A stretch of 64,000 nucleotides of DNA from Glycomyces paridis (GTDB lineage: Bacteria; Actinomycetota; Actinomycetes; Mycobacteriales; Micromonosporaceae). The notes beneath the pieces were generated by a model. It was given only the letters and a program-made list of their open reading frames with translations. It did not search any database and was not told the DNA's origin. The position numbers were made by a program, and so were the translations under genes. This document shows positions 1 to 7,962 of this stretch, one piece after another. The DNA lies in contig NZ_STGX01000004.1 of assembly GCF_004912155.1 (NCBI RefSeq), positions 62,001 through 126,000 on the forward strand, given 5' to 3'. Every line of letters begins with the position of its first letter. Position 1 is the stretch's first letter.

Positions 1-431
1 TCCTCACCGCCTACGCGGTCGACCGCGCCTTCACCGTCAGCGCCGCCGCGGCCGCCCTCCCCGAACGCGCCGGCCGGGCCACGGTCGCCGCGAACCTCGC
101 CGACGCCCTCCTGACCATCCCCCGCCCGGCCCTCACCGCCCTGGCGAAACTCCTCATCCTGCGCCCCGACCTGGTCCCCCGCGTCCACGCCGTCCTCGGC
201 GAGGAGACCGCGGGCCTCGACGCCGTCGAACGCTCGGTCGCCGCCTACCTCGCCGCCGAACAGCGCCTCGGCCGCGTCCCGCAAGCAGCCGACCTTGCCT
301 CGCTGGCCCTGGCGGCCGTCGCGGTCCTGCACCACCTGGTGCTCACCGAAGCGGACGCCGACCGGCTCAACGCAGCGGTCGCGGCCCTGCTCCCGAGCGC
401 CGCAGAGCGCCGATTACGGACGGTCCACTGA
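1..431 (+). CDS. TetR-like regulator, C-terminal part (5' end outside window)
   Basis: An open frame enters the window in phase with base 3 and ends at the TGA at 429-431, giving about 142 residues. It is alanine/leucine-rich and helical. The stretch around AAYLAAEQRLGRVP followed by a hydrophobic helix (LALAAVAVLHHLVLT) resembles the ligand-binding C-terminal domain of TetR-family repressors. The N-terminal helix-turn-helix that would prove this lies outside the window. Its last 18 bases overlap the convergent membrane-protein gene on the other strand. The family assignment is an inference from pattern only; the coding call itself is firmer because no stop occurs and codon use is strongly GC3-biased. 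Confidence 0.55.
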   Translation, partial: LTAYAVDRAFTVSAAAAALPERAGRATVAANLADALLTIPRPALTALAKLLILRPDLVPRVHAVLGEETAGLDAVERSVAAYLAAEQRLGRVPQAADLASLALAAVAVLHHLVLTEADADRLNAAVAALLPSAAERRLRTVH

Positions 432-842
432 GGCCTTCCGATCGAGGACCGCGGCGACGACGAGCAGCACCACCGGCACCGACACGAGCATGAACCCGCT
501 CGGGCCGATGAGCCACACGCAGAACGACACCCACGCGAGCAGCGCCACCGGGAACCACAACCCGATCGCCTGCCGCTGTCGCCCGAAGCGGATCATCAAG
601 AGCCCCAACAGGATCACCGGCACCGCCAGCCCGCCCGGCAGCGCCCAGAACGTTGCGATGGATTCCCAGTCCTCTCCAAGGACGCGAAGCGACCCGTCGA
701 ACCAGTCGGCCCAGGCCGCGGACGGCGCGATAGCGGCGATGTGCAGCAGCCCGATCGCGACCACCGCCCACCCGGCAATGACGGTCAACCGCGCGGCACC
801 CCTGGTGGTCCGGCGGATCGGCACGAGATCGATATCGTTCAT
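414..842 (-). CDS. Small integral membrane protein, function unknown
   Basis: Encodes 142 residues starting at an ATG at 842 (MNDIDLVPIRR). An upstream in-frame extension to 923 is proline/glycine-rich and unlike the body, so the internal ATG was chosen. After a short basic N-terminus there are about four hydrophobic segments (roughly residues 17-38, 65-85, 92-112, 114-135), with a Trp-rich loop after the first. The layout recalls small four-helix actinobacterial membrane proteins of the DUF6463 kind, but no catalytic motif is visible. It is convergent with, and slightly overlaps, the TetR-like gene on the left. Topology is clear; role is unknown. Confidence 0.6.
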   Translation of the reverse strand: MNDIDLVPIRRTTRGAARLTVIAGWAVVAIGLLHIAAIAPSAAWADWFDGSLRVLGEDWESIATFWALPGGLAVPVILLGLLMIRFGRQRQAIGLWFPVALLAWVSFCVWLIGPSGFMLVSVPVVLLVVAAVLDRKASVDRP

Positions 843-1244
843 GCCCCCGAAGCTATGCGCCCCAGGACCCCCGCAACTCCCCCTGAAGCGCCACCCCACT
901 CCCCCACCCGGGGGACCGACCAACCAAACCCGTCGAGCGCCCCGACATCCTTCACGCCCTCGCCGATTTCGCTCGGGCGTTGACGCACCGAGGCGACCAA
1001 ACCACCGGTCCCGACGCCTCCCCCGAACGGGATGTCGCCACCGAGCGCCTCAGAACCGATCGAACCGACCCTGATCAGAAACGCCCGGCGCAGATCGCGG
1101 ACCGCTCATCCCTTTCCGACCGCAAGGAGACCGACCCCGGCCGTACACGAAGCGTCCTCCGCGCGTCGTGAAACGCCCTACGAGACCGGCGCCCCGCCCG
1201 ATAAGGCGTTGCGGTGGCGCCTGGCCGGTGATTGACTGCGGCGC
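843..1244. other. Intergenic region without a convincing gene
   Basis: This 402-base stretch separates a minus-strand membrane protein gene from the plus-strand kinase gene, so it should contain two divergent promoters. The open frames crossing it are arginine/proline-rich and have no ribosome-binding site or family resemblance. No strong hairpin or repeat was recognised. Confidence 0.5.
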
Positions 1245-2129
1245 ATGATCAGTGAGGATCGCTTGCGCACCTGTCTCGGGGACCATTGGGGGCTTCACGG
1301 AGTCCGGGTCGAGCCGCATCACGGCGGCATGAACTCGGGCACCTGGTTCGTCACCGCGGGCTCGCACCGGTGGGTCGCCAAGGCCGTCGAGTGCGACACG
1401 ATCTTCGACTTCGCGAGCGGACTCGCCGCCGCGGCCGTGCTCGACCGGCCCGATCTGCCGACCGGCGCCCCTGAACGCAGCCGCGACGGCCGCTACACCG
1501 TCGCGGTCGACGGGCTCCTTCTCGCGCTCCTGGCCTGGGTGCCGGGCGAAGGCATCGCCACCGACGGCCCGGCCGAGCAGCGCGTCATCGGCGACACGCT
1601 CGCCCGCGCCCACCTGCTGCTGCGCGACGCCGACCTGCCTTCCGCCGACACCTTCCACTGGATCGACCCGGCGGCCGCGCACCTCGACGTGCGGCCCTGG
1701 GTCCGCCCCGCCGTCACGGCGGCGCTCGCCCAGTTGGACGACCTCGACCCGGCCACGTTGACCTGGGGTCCCCTCCACACCGACCCGGCCCCGGAGGCGT
1801 TCCGGCTCGAACGGGACACCGGCGTCTGCGGGCTCATCGACTGGTCCACCTCGATGCGCGGGCCGCTGCTCTACGACCTGGCCTCCGCAGCGATGTACGT
1901 CGGCGGGCCGGACAACGCGGGCCAGCTCATCGCGGCGTACCTCGACCGGGGCGTGCTCGCCCGCGAGGAGGTCGACCGCGGACTGCGCACCCTCCTGCGC
2001 TTCCGCTGGGCCGCCCAGGCCGACTACTTCGCCCGCCGCGTCACCGCCAACGACCTCACCGGCATCGCCGACGAGGCCGGGAACGAGAAGGGCCTGGAGG
2101 ACGCGCGCACTCGGCTCTTGCCCGAATGA
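1245..2129 (+). CDS. Phosphotransferase of the APH / protein-kinase-like fold
   Basis: A 294-residue cytosolic protein of the aminoglycoside phosphotransferase / homoserine kinase-like superfamily, which moves the gamma phosphate of ATP to a small-molecule hydroxyl. The catalytic loop HTDPAPEAF lies near residue 178 and the metal-binding DWS near residue 200, followed by GPLLYDLASA, a usual C-lobe signature. In the classical Brenner loop (HGDxxxxN) the Asn binds metal; here that part reads PAPEAF, seen in a subset of the family, so aminoglycoside resistance should not be assumed. N-lobe features include GGMNSGTW (glycine-rich loop) and WVAKAV (ATP-binding Lys). It stands alone; substrate unknown. 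Confidence 0.75.
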   Translation: MISEDRLRTCLGDHWGLHGVRVEPHHGGMNSGTWFVTAGSHRWVAKAVECDTIFDFASGLAAAAVLDRPDLPTGAPERSRDGRYTVAVDGLLLALLAWVPGEGIATDGPAEQRVIGDTLARAHLLLRDADLPSADTFHWIDPAAAHLDVRPWVRPAVTAALAQLDDLDPATLTWGPLHTDPAPEAFRLERDTGVCGLIDWSTSMRGPLLYDLASAAMYVGGPDNAGQLIAAYLDRGVLAREEVDRGLRTLLRFRWAAQADYFARRVTANDLTGIADEAGNEKGLEDARTRLLPE

Positions 2130-2153
2130 GTAAGCGGCGCATCAGACTCGCAC

Positions 2154-2753
2154 TCACACCGTGGGTGTGAACCGGTGCGCGATCGCGACGGCCGACCGCG
2201 TCGCGTTCGCGAGTTCGGCGGTCTCGATGCGGTACCGGCCGGGAGGCAGGTCGATGGGAATCGGCCGCTCCTCGTCCCATAGCCCGTTCTCGTAGTCGGC
2301 CAGGACGAACGCCGAATCCATCATGACCAGGCCGCCGGGCGGCACCTCCCATTCGAGCGGCGAGGTCCAGTCGGCCTGCGGCAGCGCCGCCTCCACCGTC
2401 GCGAACAGGTGCTCATAGGAGTCCGCGCAGTACCAGCGCAGCGCGATCCGGTGCACCGGAACGAAGGTCGACATGAGCGGCTCGTCGCCGAGCACCAGGG
2501 CGCGGAACGGCGCGCCGTCAGGCCCGAACTCGGCCTTGTACTGCGGCGCGATGCCTTCCACGGGTTCGCCGTACCCGACGAGACCGATCCGGTCGTCCAC
2601 CCGGCAGGCGGTGCCGTAGTCGCCCCAGCCGTCGAGCTCGTCTTCGCAGTCCGGATCGTCCTCGGCGCCTCCCCAAGCCGCCGCGTGCAACGCTTGCAGG
2701 ACCACGATGGGGCCGCCGGTCGTGTTGATCCACGCCAGATCCGAGTACGTCAC
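2154..2753 (-). CDS. Imm21-like immunity protein
   Basis: A 199-residue protein starting at GTG 2753 (TYSDLAWINTTGGP). The order of motifs, WINTTGGP near the start, a GDYGTACRVDD-type stretch, LVLGDEPL in the middle and a Trp-rich second half ending with a DSAFVLAD-like segment, resembles immunity protein 21 (Imm21), a family that neutralises polymorphic or contact-dependent toxins. No cognate toxin is next to it; the neighbour 28 bases upstream is a membrane-anchored repeat protein transcribed in the same direction. An alternative ATG at 2810 would overlap that neighbour. Family assignment rests on remembered motif order, so it is moderate. The role as an orphan immunity gene is inference. 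Confidence 0.6.
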   Translation of the reverse strand: MTYSDLAWINTTGGPIVVLQALHAAAWGGAEDDPDCEDELDGWGDYGTACRVDDRIGLVGYGEPVEGIAPQYKAEFGPDGAPFRALVLGDEPLMSTFVPVHRIALRWYCADSYEHLFATVEAALPQADWTSPLEWEVPPGGLVMMDSAFVLADYENGLWDEERPIPIDLPPGRYRIETAELANATRSAVAIAHRFTPTV

Positions 2754-2781
2754 GCTCCCACGGTATCCGTACCCGCCGACA

Positions 2782-4311
2782 TCACGGGTCCACGAGTGAT
2801 CCGAAGGCATCCCGGTAGTCCGAGTCGGAGCTCTCGACCGCCCGCCGCTCGGGCGGGTCGCCGAAGTAGTACAGGATCTCCGGGCAGTCGCCGCCGACCT
2901 GGACGTTCCCCTCGAAGACCACGGTTCCAGTGTGGACCTCGATCGCGGCGACCGCGTACTGCTTCGTGTAGAACTCGACCTCGACGCCGCCTTCGTAGAT
3001 GCACGACCCGACATCCGCGCCCTCCTCCACTTCTCCGACGCACACCACCAGCACGGCATCGGTGATGTCGGAGGCGAACCAGCTCGGCGGGAACGCGTCG
3101 GCCCGGTCGAACCCGAAGAGCGCCATCGGATGCGGCCCCGAACCCGAATAGGCGGGCGCGGCCGACAGCGGCGCGGGCGAGTCGCAGTACTGCGGATCGG
3201 CGTCCTCGGCCTCGGGCCAGCCGTCGAGGAGCGGGCGCACGTTCGCCATCTCCTCTCCGGCCTTCGCGTCGGCGGCGCGCTCGTCGTCGGGGTACTCGGT
3301 TGCGAAGCGGCCGAACGCCTCGGCGGCGGGGTCCCAGTTCGACGCGGCCAGCAGCGTCTCCGCGCAGGTGAAGGTGGCGTCGGGGGCGAGGTTCGCGACG
3401 GTCTCGGTGAACACCGGGTACGCCTCGGCCCGCTTCTCGTTCGTGTCGATCCAGTCGGCGAAGCTCATGAGGGAGCACGGGTCGGCCGAGGCGGCGAGCC
3501 CGGTGCTGAACTCCGCCATGAGGTCCTCGGCGTCGTCGGCGCGGTCCGCGGCGCCCTCGATCGCGTCCTCGATGTGGTCGAAGGCGATTCGCAGCGGCGT
3601 CGAGCCCTGGGTGTTCGCGGTTTCGAGGCTCGCGGCGGCCTGCTCCAGCAGCAGGTCCGCGCGCAGCCCGGCCGCGCCGTCCCAGCGCGCCTCGGGGTGC
3701 TCCAGGTATTCGTCCAGCTCCGCGACCGCGGCCTCAGGGTCGCTCTCGTTCGCAAGCGCCGCAAGCACATACGTGCAGGCGTCGACCTGCTTCTCCCCGG
3801 CCACGACGGTCAGGCCGTCGACCACCGCGTGCTGCGGGCCGAGCGAGTCGGCGATCGCTCCGACCCGTTCGCAGTCGCCGTCCTCGTGGGCGCGGGTCAG
3901 GGTGTAACCGGTCCAGCGAGCGCTCAGGGCGACGAGGACCAGGACGAGGAGCACGGCCGCGCCGGAGGCGAGGCCGACGGCGCGCGGGCGCCTGCCGAGC
4001 GGCGGCGCGGGGTCCAGGCGCCAGTCGGTGCGGTGTCCGCCCAGGTACCAGCCGTGGAGCACGGTCGCTAGCCACCACACCAGGAGCGCGATCCGCCAGC
4101 CCCAGGCGGGCTGCTCGGCGTTGGCGAGGATGAGCGTCAGGACGACGCTGCCGCCCGCGGCGATCGCCGCGAGGCCGGGCCGGCCGACGACCAGGTAGCC
4201 GATGCCGAGGAACGAGGCGTTCCCCGCGGCCGTCGCGGCGGGCTCCCGTTTGAGCGGCGCGGGGACTCGGCGGGCGAGGCGCCGCAGGAGCGGCAGGGGT
4301 GCCAGAGCCAA
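2782..4311 (-). CDS. Membrane-anchored TPR-like protein
   Basis: About 509 residues. The N-terminus is basic and proline-rich, followed by two or three membrane segments (a GIGYLVVGRPGLAAIAAGG stretch, LALLVWWLATVLHGWYLGG), a cytoplasmic linker, and another membrane segment (VLLVLVLVALSARW). The rest is an acidic, Ala-rich helical region whose repeating pattern (ADAKAGEEM, AEAFGRFATEYPDDERA) resembles tetratricopeptide repeats. A Cys-rich C-terminal domain with several conserved-looking Cys (VCVG, GSCIYEG, GDCPEILYY) follows and is probably extracytoplasmic. A TTG at 4311 is preferred because an AAAGGA sits nine bases upstream; a GTG at 4335 is in frame but has no such site. The Imm21-like gene lies just downstream. 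Function unknown. Confidence 0.55.
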   Translation of the reverse strand: MALAPLPLLRRLARRVPAPLKREPAATAAGNASFLGIGYLVVGRPGLAAIAAGGSVVLTLILANAEQPAWGWRIALLVWWLATVLHGWYLGGHRTDWRLDPAPPLGRRPRAVGLASGAAVLLVLVLVALSARWTGYTLTRAHEDGDCERVGAIADSLGPQHAVVDGLTVVAGEKQVDACTYVLAALANESDPEAAVAELDEYLEHPEARWDGAAGLRADLLLEQAAASLETANTQGSTPLRIAFDHIEDAIEGAADRADDAEDLMAEFSTGLAASADPCSLMSFADWIDTNEKRAEAYPVFTETVANLAPDATFTCAETLLAASNWDPAAEAFGRFATEYPDDERAADAKAGEEMANVRPLLDGWPEAEDADPQYCDSPAPLSAAPAYSGSGPHPMALFGFDRADAFPPSWFASDITDAVLVVCVGEVEEGADVGSCIYEGGVEVEFYTKQYAVAAIEVHTGTVVFEGNVQVGGDCPEILYYFGDPPERRAVESSDSDYRDAFGSLVDP

Positions 4312-4418
4312 GGGAGGAGGTCCTTTCGGAGGCACGGCGTCCGGAAGGGACGTCGCACCTCAGTATGACCGAGATGTGGGACGCCGTGAAGGGCTGCGCA
4401 CCAGGGACTCTCGCCCGG

Positions 4419-5045
4419 TCAGCCTTCGGCGAAGCCCTGGAGCATCGCGTCGACGGCGCGGTCGAACCGCTCCCCTTCGCCGCGAGGGGAGCCGAGCGCC
4501 TCGGCGATGAGCGGGAACGCGTCCGGGTCGATCGCGGCGAAGTGGTCCTCCTGCGCGGGCGCCGTACCCTCCCTTGGCGCCGTGGCCATGTGGCCGATGA
4601 CGTACTCGTTCAGCGAGTAGACGAGGTCGAGCGCGGTCCGCGCGGGGAAGCCGGCCTCGCGCAGCACCGCGAGGCCGTCTTCCATGACGCGCAGGCTCTC
4701 GGGGGTGACGGCGGGCCGCGAGACCACGAGCGGCACGAGGTTCGGGTGCTCCACAAGGGTCTTTCGGAGCGCGTGCGCGTAGTCGCGCATCCGCTCGCGC
4801 CAGGTGCCGGTGTCGGCGAGGGCGAGCGTGGCGCGGGAGAAGAGGTGCTCGACCAGGCCGTCGAGGAGGGCGTCCTTGTTCGCGAAGTAGTTGTAGAGGG
4901 TCATCGCCTCCACGTCGACTTCGGCGCCGAGCCGGCGCATGGAGAGTTTCCCCAGGCCTTCGCGGTCGACGAGGCGCACGGCCCCGTCGAGGACCGCGCC
5001 GCGGGTGAGGCCGGCCTTCTGGCCGCGGGTCCGGTTGGCGGTCAT
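4419..5045 (-). CDS. TetR-family transcriptional regulator
   Basis: A 208-residue repressor-type protein. Residues about 12-58 form the TetR helix-turn-helix domain: LTRGAVLDGAVRLVDREG, then LSMRRLGAEVDVEAMTLYNY, and the usual FANKDALLDGLVEH. The C-terminal helical part would bind the ligand. Start ATG 5045 follows a purine-rich AGAGGGGG. It is divergent from a small membrane protein gene at 5126. The 80-base gap holds two copies of an ATAC-N3-GTA sequence, the likely operator, so it probably represses itself and that neighbour. Ligand unknown. Confidence 0.85.
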   Translation of the reverse strand: MTANRTRGQKAGLTRGAVLDGAVRLVDREGLGKLSMRRLGAEVDVEAMTLYNYFANKDALLDGLVEHLFSRATLALADTGTWRERMRDYAHALRKTLVEHPNLVPLVVSRPAVTPESLRVMEDGLAVLREAGFPARTALDLVYSLNEYVIGHMATAPREGTAPAQEDHFAAIDPDAFPLIAEALGSPRGEGERFDRAVDAMLQGFAEG

Positions 5046-5066
5046 GACGCCCCCTCTTGATCATTC

Positions 5067-5109
5067 ATACATCGTAAGTATAGACTGCACCCGGAAACAT
5101 ACAACGTAT
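5067..5109. promoter_or_regulatory. Putative TetR operator pair between divergent genes
   Basis: ATACATCGTA at 5067-5076 recurs as ATACAACGTA at 5099-5108 (9 of 10 identical, 32 bases apart). Each copy contains an ATAC-N3-GTA dyad, and the second extends to GTAT. The pair fills the gap between the TetR start (5045) and the membrane protein start (5126), overlapping both expected promoters. Binding is inferred from position and symmetry. Confidence 0.45.
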
Positions 5110-5125
5110 GATTGAGGGAGGATTC

Positions 5126-5590
5126 ATGACCGCCACCGCACCGCACCCGGCGTGGGCGCCGTCCAAGTCGCGCCTGCTCGTCACCCTGTACGCGGGCCTA
5201 CTGCTCACCGTCGCCGCCGGCGTCGCCCCGCTCATCGACATCGCGACCGCCGACAGCCTCTTCGACCATGTGCGCCAGGCCTACCCCGACTGGCCCGCCG
5301 ACACCGTCCGCCAGGACAGGGACGCCATCGCGATCTACCTCGCGGCCGTCGGCGCCCTCGGCCTCCTCTGCTGGCTCGGCGCCATCTGGGCCGTCGCCGC
5401 CGAACGCCGCTGGGCGCGCGGCACCGTCACCGCGCTCTTCGCGCTCGGCACCCTGCTGGCGCTCACGAGCATGACCCTCGGCGGCGAGCAGTACGACACC
5501 ATCGTGCCGCCCATTTACGGCGCGCTCGGCCTCCTGCCGTGCCTCGCCGGCCTGGCCGCCGTGGTCCTGGTCTGGCGCCGCGCACGCTGA
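5126..5590 (+). CDS. Four-helix membrane protein under TetR control
   Basis: A 154-residue protein with about four membrane helices (roughly residues 18-38, 66-90, 96-116, 130-150) and a 25-residue loop after the first. ATG 5126 is taken as the start because GAGGGAGGA lies a few bases upstream; an ATG at 5108 lies inside the second operator copy. Length and topology resemble small actinobacterial DUF-type membrane proteins, but no catalytic or transport motif is visible. Its divergent partner is the TetR gene, so it is the likely regulated target, perhaps a drug- or envelope-stress membrane protein. That role is inference only. Confidence 0.6.
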   Translation: MTATAPHPAWAPSKSRLLVTLYAGLLLTVAAGVAPLIDIATADSLFDHVRQAYPDWPADTVRQDRDAIAIYLAAVGALGLLCWLGAIWAVAAERRWARGTVTALFALGTLLALTSMTLGGEQYDTIVPPIYGALGLLPCLAGLAAVVLVWRRAR

Positions 5591-5628
5591 CGCCCCGGCC
5601 GCGCCGCACCCGGTGGCGCGGCCCGCGT

Positions 5629-6411
5629 TCAGCCCTCCCGGGCGGCCAAAGAGCCCTTGCCGGTCCACGTCAACACCCGCTGAAGCAGACCCAACGGGAC
5701 GGCCCGCCCGCACGCGACGATGACCTTGTACTGCCAACCGGGCACGCTCAGGGCTTTGCCCTTCCGCAAGTCCCGCAACGCCTTCGCAACGAGGAAGTCA
5801 GCGTCCAGCCACAGCCGCTTCGGGATTCCCGACATGTCCATGCGGGCGCTGTCGTGAAAATCGGTGCGGGTGAACCCGGGGCACAGGGCCATCACGTCCA
5901 CATTGCTCGGCCTGACGCTCCTCGCCGCCGCCAGACTGAAGTTGACCACCCACGACTTCGTCGCCGAGTACGTCGAACTCGGGAAGAACCCGAGCACCGA
6001 AGCCGTGTTCACCACCGAACCCCGCCCCCGGCCGGCCATCCCCGGCAACGCCGCCATCGTCAGCCGCAGCACCACCTCGGTCTGCAACCGGCACATCGCG
6101 ACCTCTTCCGCCACCGGCGTCTCCAGGAACTCCCTGCGATGCCCGAACCCCGCGTTGTTCACCAGCAGATCGACACGCCCGCACCACTCCTCGACCCGCG
6201 CGACGTCGGCCTCCACCGTCAGGTCCGCAACGACCAGCTCGCACTCCACCCCGAGCGACCCCGCCGACGCCCGCAACAACTCCTCATTGCGATCCACCAG
6301 CACCAACCGGTACCCCTCCCGAGCCAACGCCCGAGCAAAAGCCGCCCCGATCCCAGCAGCAGCACCGGTAATCAGAGCGGTAAGAGGCGGCCCAGACCGC
6401 GCGTCAAGCAT
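5629..6411 (-). CDS. Short-chain dehydrogenase/reductase
   Basis: A 260-residue NAD(P)-dependent oxidoreductase of the classical SDR family. TGAAAGIGAAFARAL near residue 14 is the cofactor-binding glycine motif, LLVNNAGFGHR near residue 85 is the NNAG structural motif, and YSATKSWV near residue 145 supplies the catalytic Tyr and Lys (YxxxK), with a Ser about 13 residues before. PGFTRTDF follows as usual for the family. Start ATG 6411 was chosen over an upstream extension (to 6528) that is basic and unlike the family N-terminus. The C-terminal tail (VIVACGRAVPLGLLQRVL) may be membrane-associated. Substrate unknown. Confidence 0.85.
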   Translation of the reverse strand: MLDARSGPPLTALITGAAAGIGAAFARALAREGYRLVLVDRNEELLRASAGSLGVECELVVADLTVEADVARVEEWCGRVDLLVNNAGFGHRREFLETPVAEEVAMCRLQTEVVLRLTMAALPGMAGRGRGSVVNTASVLGFFPSSTYSATKSWVVNFSLAAARSVRPSNVDVMALCPGFTRTDFHDSARMDMSGIPKRLWLDADFLVAKALRDLRKGKALSVPGWQYKVIVACGRAVPLGLLQRVLTWTGKGSLAAREG

Positions 6412-6852
6412 CCCCAGAGCATAACTTCGCCTTGTCCGACCCACTGGCGCCCAACGCGGGCGAGCATCGATGCCCCTCCGAGCGGTTATCGGCGACCCGA
6501 TACCAACCTTTGAGCCGCGTCCCCGCAAGATGTGATTAGTACTACTTCCTCAAACATGGCGCCATTGACTCCAGTTGCAGACTAGAGCGCGCCATGCAAT
6601 ACCACCTCCCATTTCGACGGTCACATCAGTTGCAAATCCGTTGTGAGAACAGTCCGAAGGCACGTTCCGCCTCCCAGATGATGGAACGAAAGTTCTTCTT
6701 CGGCTAGTGAGCCAGTTCGACCACCCCATTGGATGCGAACATCCGGTACGTTCCAAGCAACGGTGAGTAGTCGGAGCGCATCTACCTGCGGTTCCGTCTC
6801 TTGCCGTGCCCCTCAGGGGCATCGGCTACCCCAACCGAAGGAAGAAGACCTC
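6412..6852. other. Lower-GC intergenic region upstream of secreted-protein gene
   Basis: About 440 bases with visibly more A/T than the flanks. No convincing gene: the minus-strand open frame at 6550-6822 is Arg/Ser-rich without a ribosome-binding site. It should hold the promoter of the secreted protein gene at 6853, which has a good GAAGGAAGAAG site. A loose inverted repeat, TTGCA (about 6573) with TGCAA (about 6594), is the only symmetric feature seen. Confidence 0.4.
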
Positions 6853-7203
6853 ATGCTCAAGAAACCCTCTCGCCCGCAAGTGTTCGCAGCCGCCGCCGGA
6901 GCGATGCTCGTCCTCGGACTCAGTGCGCCCGCATTCGCCGCGACGTCAACCACCACCGGCTCCAAGGTCGAACACGGTCCCGCCTCTAGCCATATCATGG
7001 TGACCGACACCAAGTGCGACGCCGACTCCGCATACGGTCTGTACAAGTACAGCTCGGCCGGCGAAGTTTACCGGCGGGAGAACGACACTGGATGCAACTC
7101 AGTTGTCAGCAAGTACAGCGACAGCACCATCTGGTACATCAAGGCCTGCCGCAATACGACCTGGGCTAGCGACAATTGCGACTCGAACTGGCGCAAGTAC
7201 TAG
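6853..7203 (+). CDS. Small secreted protein with four cysteines (bacteriocin-like candidate)
   Basis: Encodes 116 residues. Residues 1-29 form a signal peptide: MLKKPSRPQ, a hydrophobic core, and a LSAPAFA-A cleavage site. The mature part of about 87 residues is polar, Tyr/Ser/Asn-rich and has four Cys (positions 55, 81, 99, 109), enough for two disulfides, ending WASDNCDSNWRKY. ATG 6853 is chosen because the GAAGGAAGAAG site lies just upstream and the signal peptide begins there. A hairpin follows, then an ABC ATPase and a large permease in the same direction. Small secreted proteins with such ABC partners are often bacteriocins (for example the lactococcin 972 group) or their targets; no sequence match to a named family is claimed. 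Confidence 0.65.
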   Translation: MLKKPSRPQVFAAAAGAMLVLGLSAPAFAATSTTTGSKVEHGPASSHIMVTDTKCDADSAYGLYKYSSAGEVYRRENDTGCNSVVSKYSDSTIWYIKACRNTTWASDNCDSNWRKY

Positions 7204-7216
7204 AACGCTGAAGCGC

Positions 7217-7242
7217 GGGGCGGGCGTCCAGGCGCCCGTCCC
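7217..7242 (+). terminator. Hairpin between secreted-protein gene and ABC genes
   Basis: GGGGCGGGCG (7217-7226) pairs with CGCCCGTCCC (7233-7242) with one mismatch and a six-base loop, without a T-run. It begins 14 bases after the stop codon. It could be a partial terminator or an RNA-stabilising stem giving more secreted-protein transcript than transporter transcript. Confidence 0.5.
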
Positions 7243-7275
7243 GATCCATCAGAATCCCCTACGATCAGGAATCTC

Positions 7276-7962
7276 ATGACCTCCGAACCAGCGCTGCGGA
7301 TCTCCAATCTCAGATACGCTCTCGCCGAACGGCAATTGTTCGACGGCCTCGACCTCTTGCTTCCCGCCGGAAGCTCCACGGCGATACTCGGACCCAGCGG
7401 TTCGGGCAAGAGTACGTTGCTGTCCTGTGTTCTCGGGCTTGTCTCACCGGACTCCGGCAGTATTCGTGTGGGAGTGCATGAGATCAGTGGTGCCAGTCGA
7501 TCTCGGATCGCCAAACTCCGAGCCGACGCGATCGGTATGGTCTTCCAGTTCGGGGAACTGCTTCCGGAACTAAGCCCGGTCGAGAATGTGGCTCTTGCCG
7601 CGCTACTTGCAGGCAAGCGCGACAAGGGGGTATACGACCGCGCCGAGGCCCTTTTGGGTGAGCTCGGCGTACCTCGCGCCGACTCGGTCGCGACTCTGTC
7701 GGGAGGCGAACGACAGAGGACCGCTGTCGCAAGGGCGCTTATCAATCATCCTTCGCTACTCCTCGCGGATGAACCGACCGGCTCGCTCGACGCGGCGAAT
7801 CGAGTCCGTGTGGCTCAGATGCTGTTCCAGCTCCCACGTAAGCATGGCTGCGGTCTCCTTGTCGCCACTCACGACTTCGAGATCGCCAAACTCGCCGACG
7901 CTGCATACACCATTCAGAGTGGTCGCCTCACGAAGATTGACGCCGCCACGGGGGGCCGATGA
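7276..7962 (+). CDS. ABC transporter ATP-binding protein (LolD/MacB type)
   Basis: A 228-residue ATPase. Walker A is GPSGSGKS (about residues 38-45), the Q-loop lies at MVFQFGELLPELS, the ABC signature is LSGGERQRTAVARAL (about 142-156), Walker B is LLLADEP, and the H-loop is VATHD. Length and sequence are those of the LolD/MacB/FtsE group that energises FtsX-like permeases. Its stop overlaps the start of the permease gene (ATGA at 7959-7962), so the two subunits are translationally coupled. With the secreted protein upstream it probably forms an export, immunity or sensing pump. Confidence 0.9.
   Translation: MTSEPALRISNLRYALAERQLFDGLDLLLPAGSSTAILGPSGSGKSTLLSCVLGLVSPDSGSIRVGVHEISGASRSRIAKLRADAIGMVFQFGELLPELSPVENVALAALLAGKRDKGVYDRAEALLGELGVPRADSVATLSGGERQRTAVARALINHPSLLLADEPTGSLDAANRVRVAQMLFQLPRKHGCGLLVATHDFEIAKLADAAYTIQSGRLTKIDAATGGR

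Noticed and set aside
295-1074. Long Arg/Pro/Ser-rich open frame on the plus strand
   Set aside because: It runs antisense to a membrane protein gene and crosses an intergenic region, has no ribosome-binding site and no family resemblance.
1245-2129. Aminoglycoside-resistance label for the APH-fold kinase
   Set aside because: The fold is clear but the catalytic loop differs from known resistance enzymes and the context gives no hint of an antibiotic substrate.
2932-4071. Long plus-strand frame opposite the TPR-like protein
   Set aside because: Composition (Arg/Gly/Val-rich) is that of the complement of a GC-rich coding gene; the minus-strand protein has clear membrane segments and repeats.
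6550-6822. Minus-strand open frame upstream of the secreted protein
   Set aside because: Arg/Ser/Thr-rich, no ribosome-binding site, and it covers the promoter region of the secreted-protein gene.
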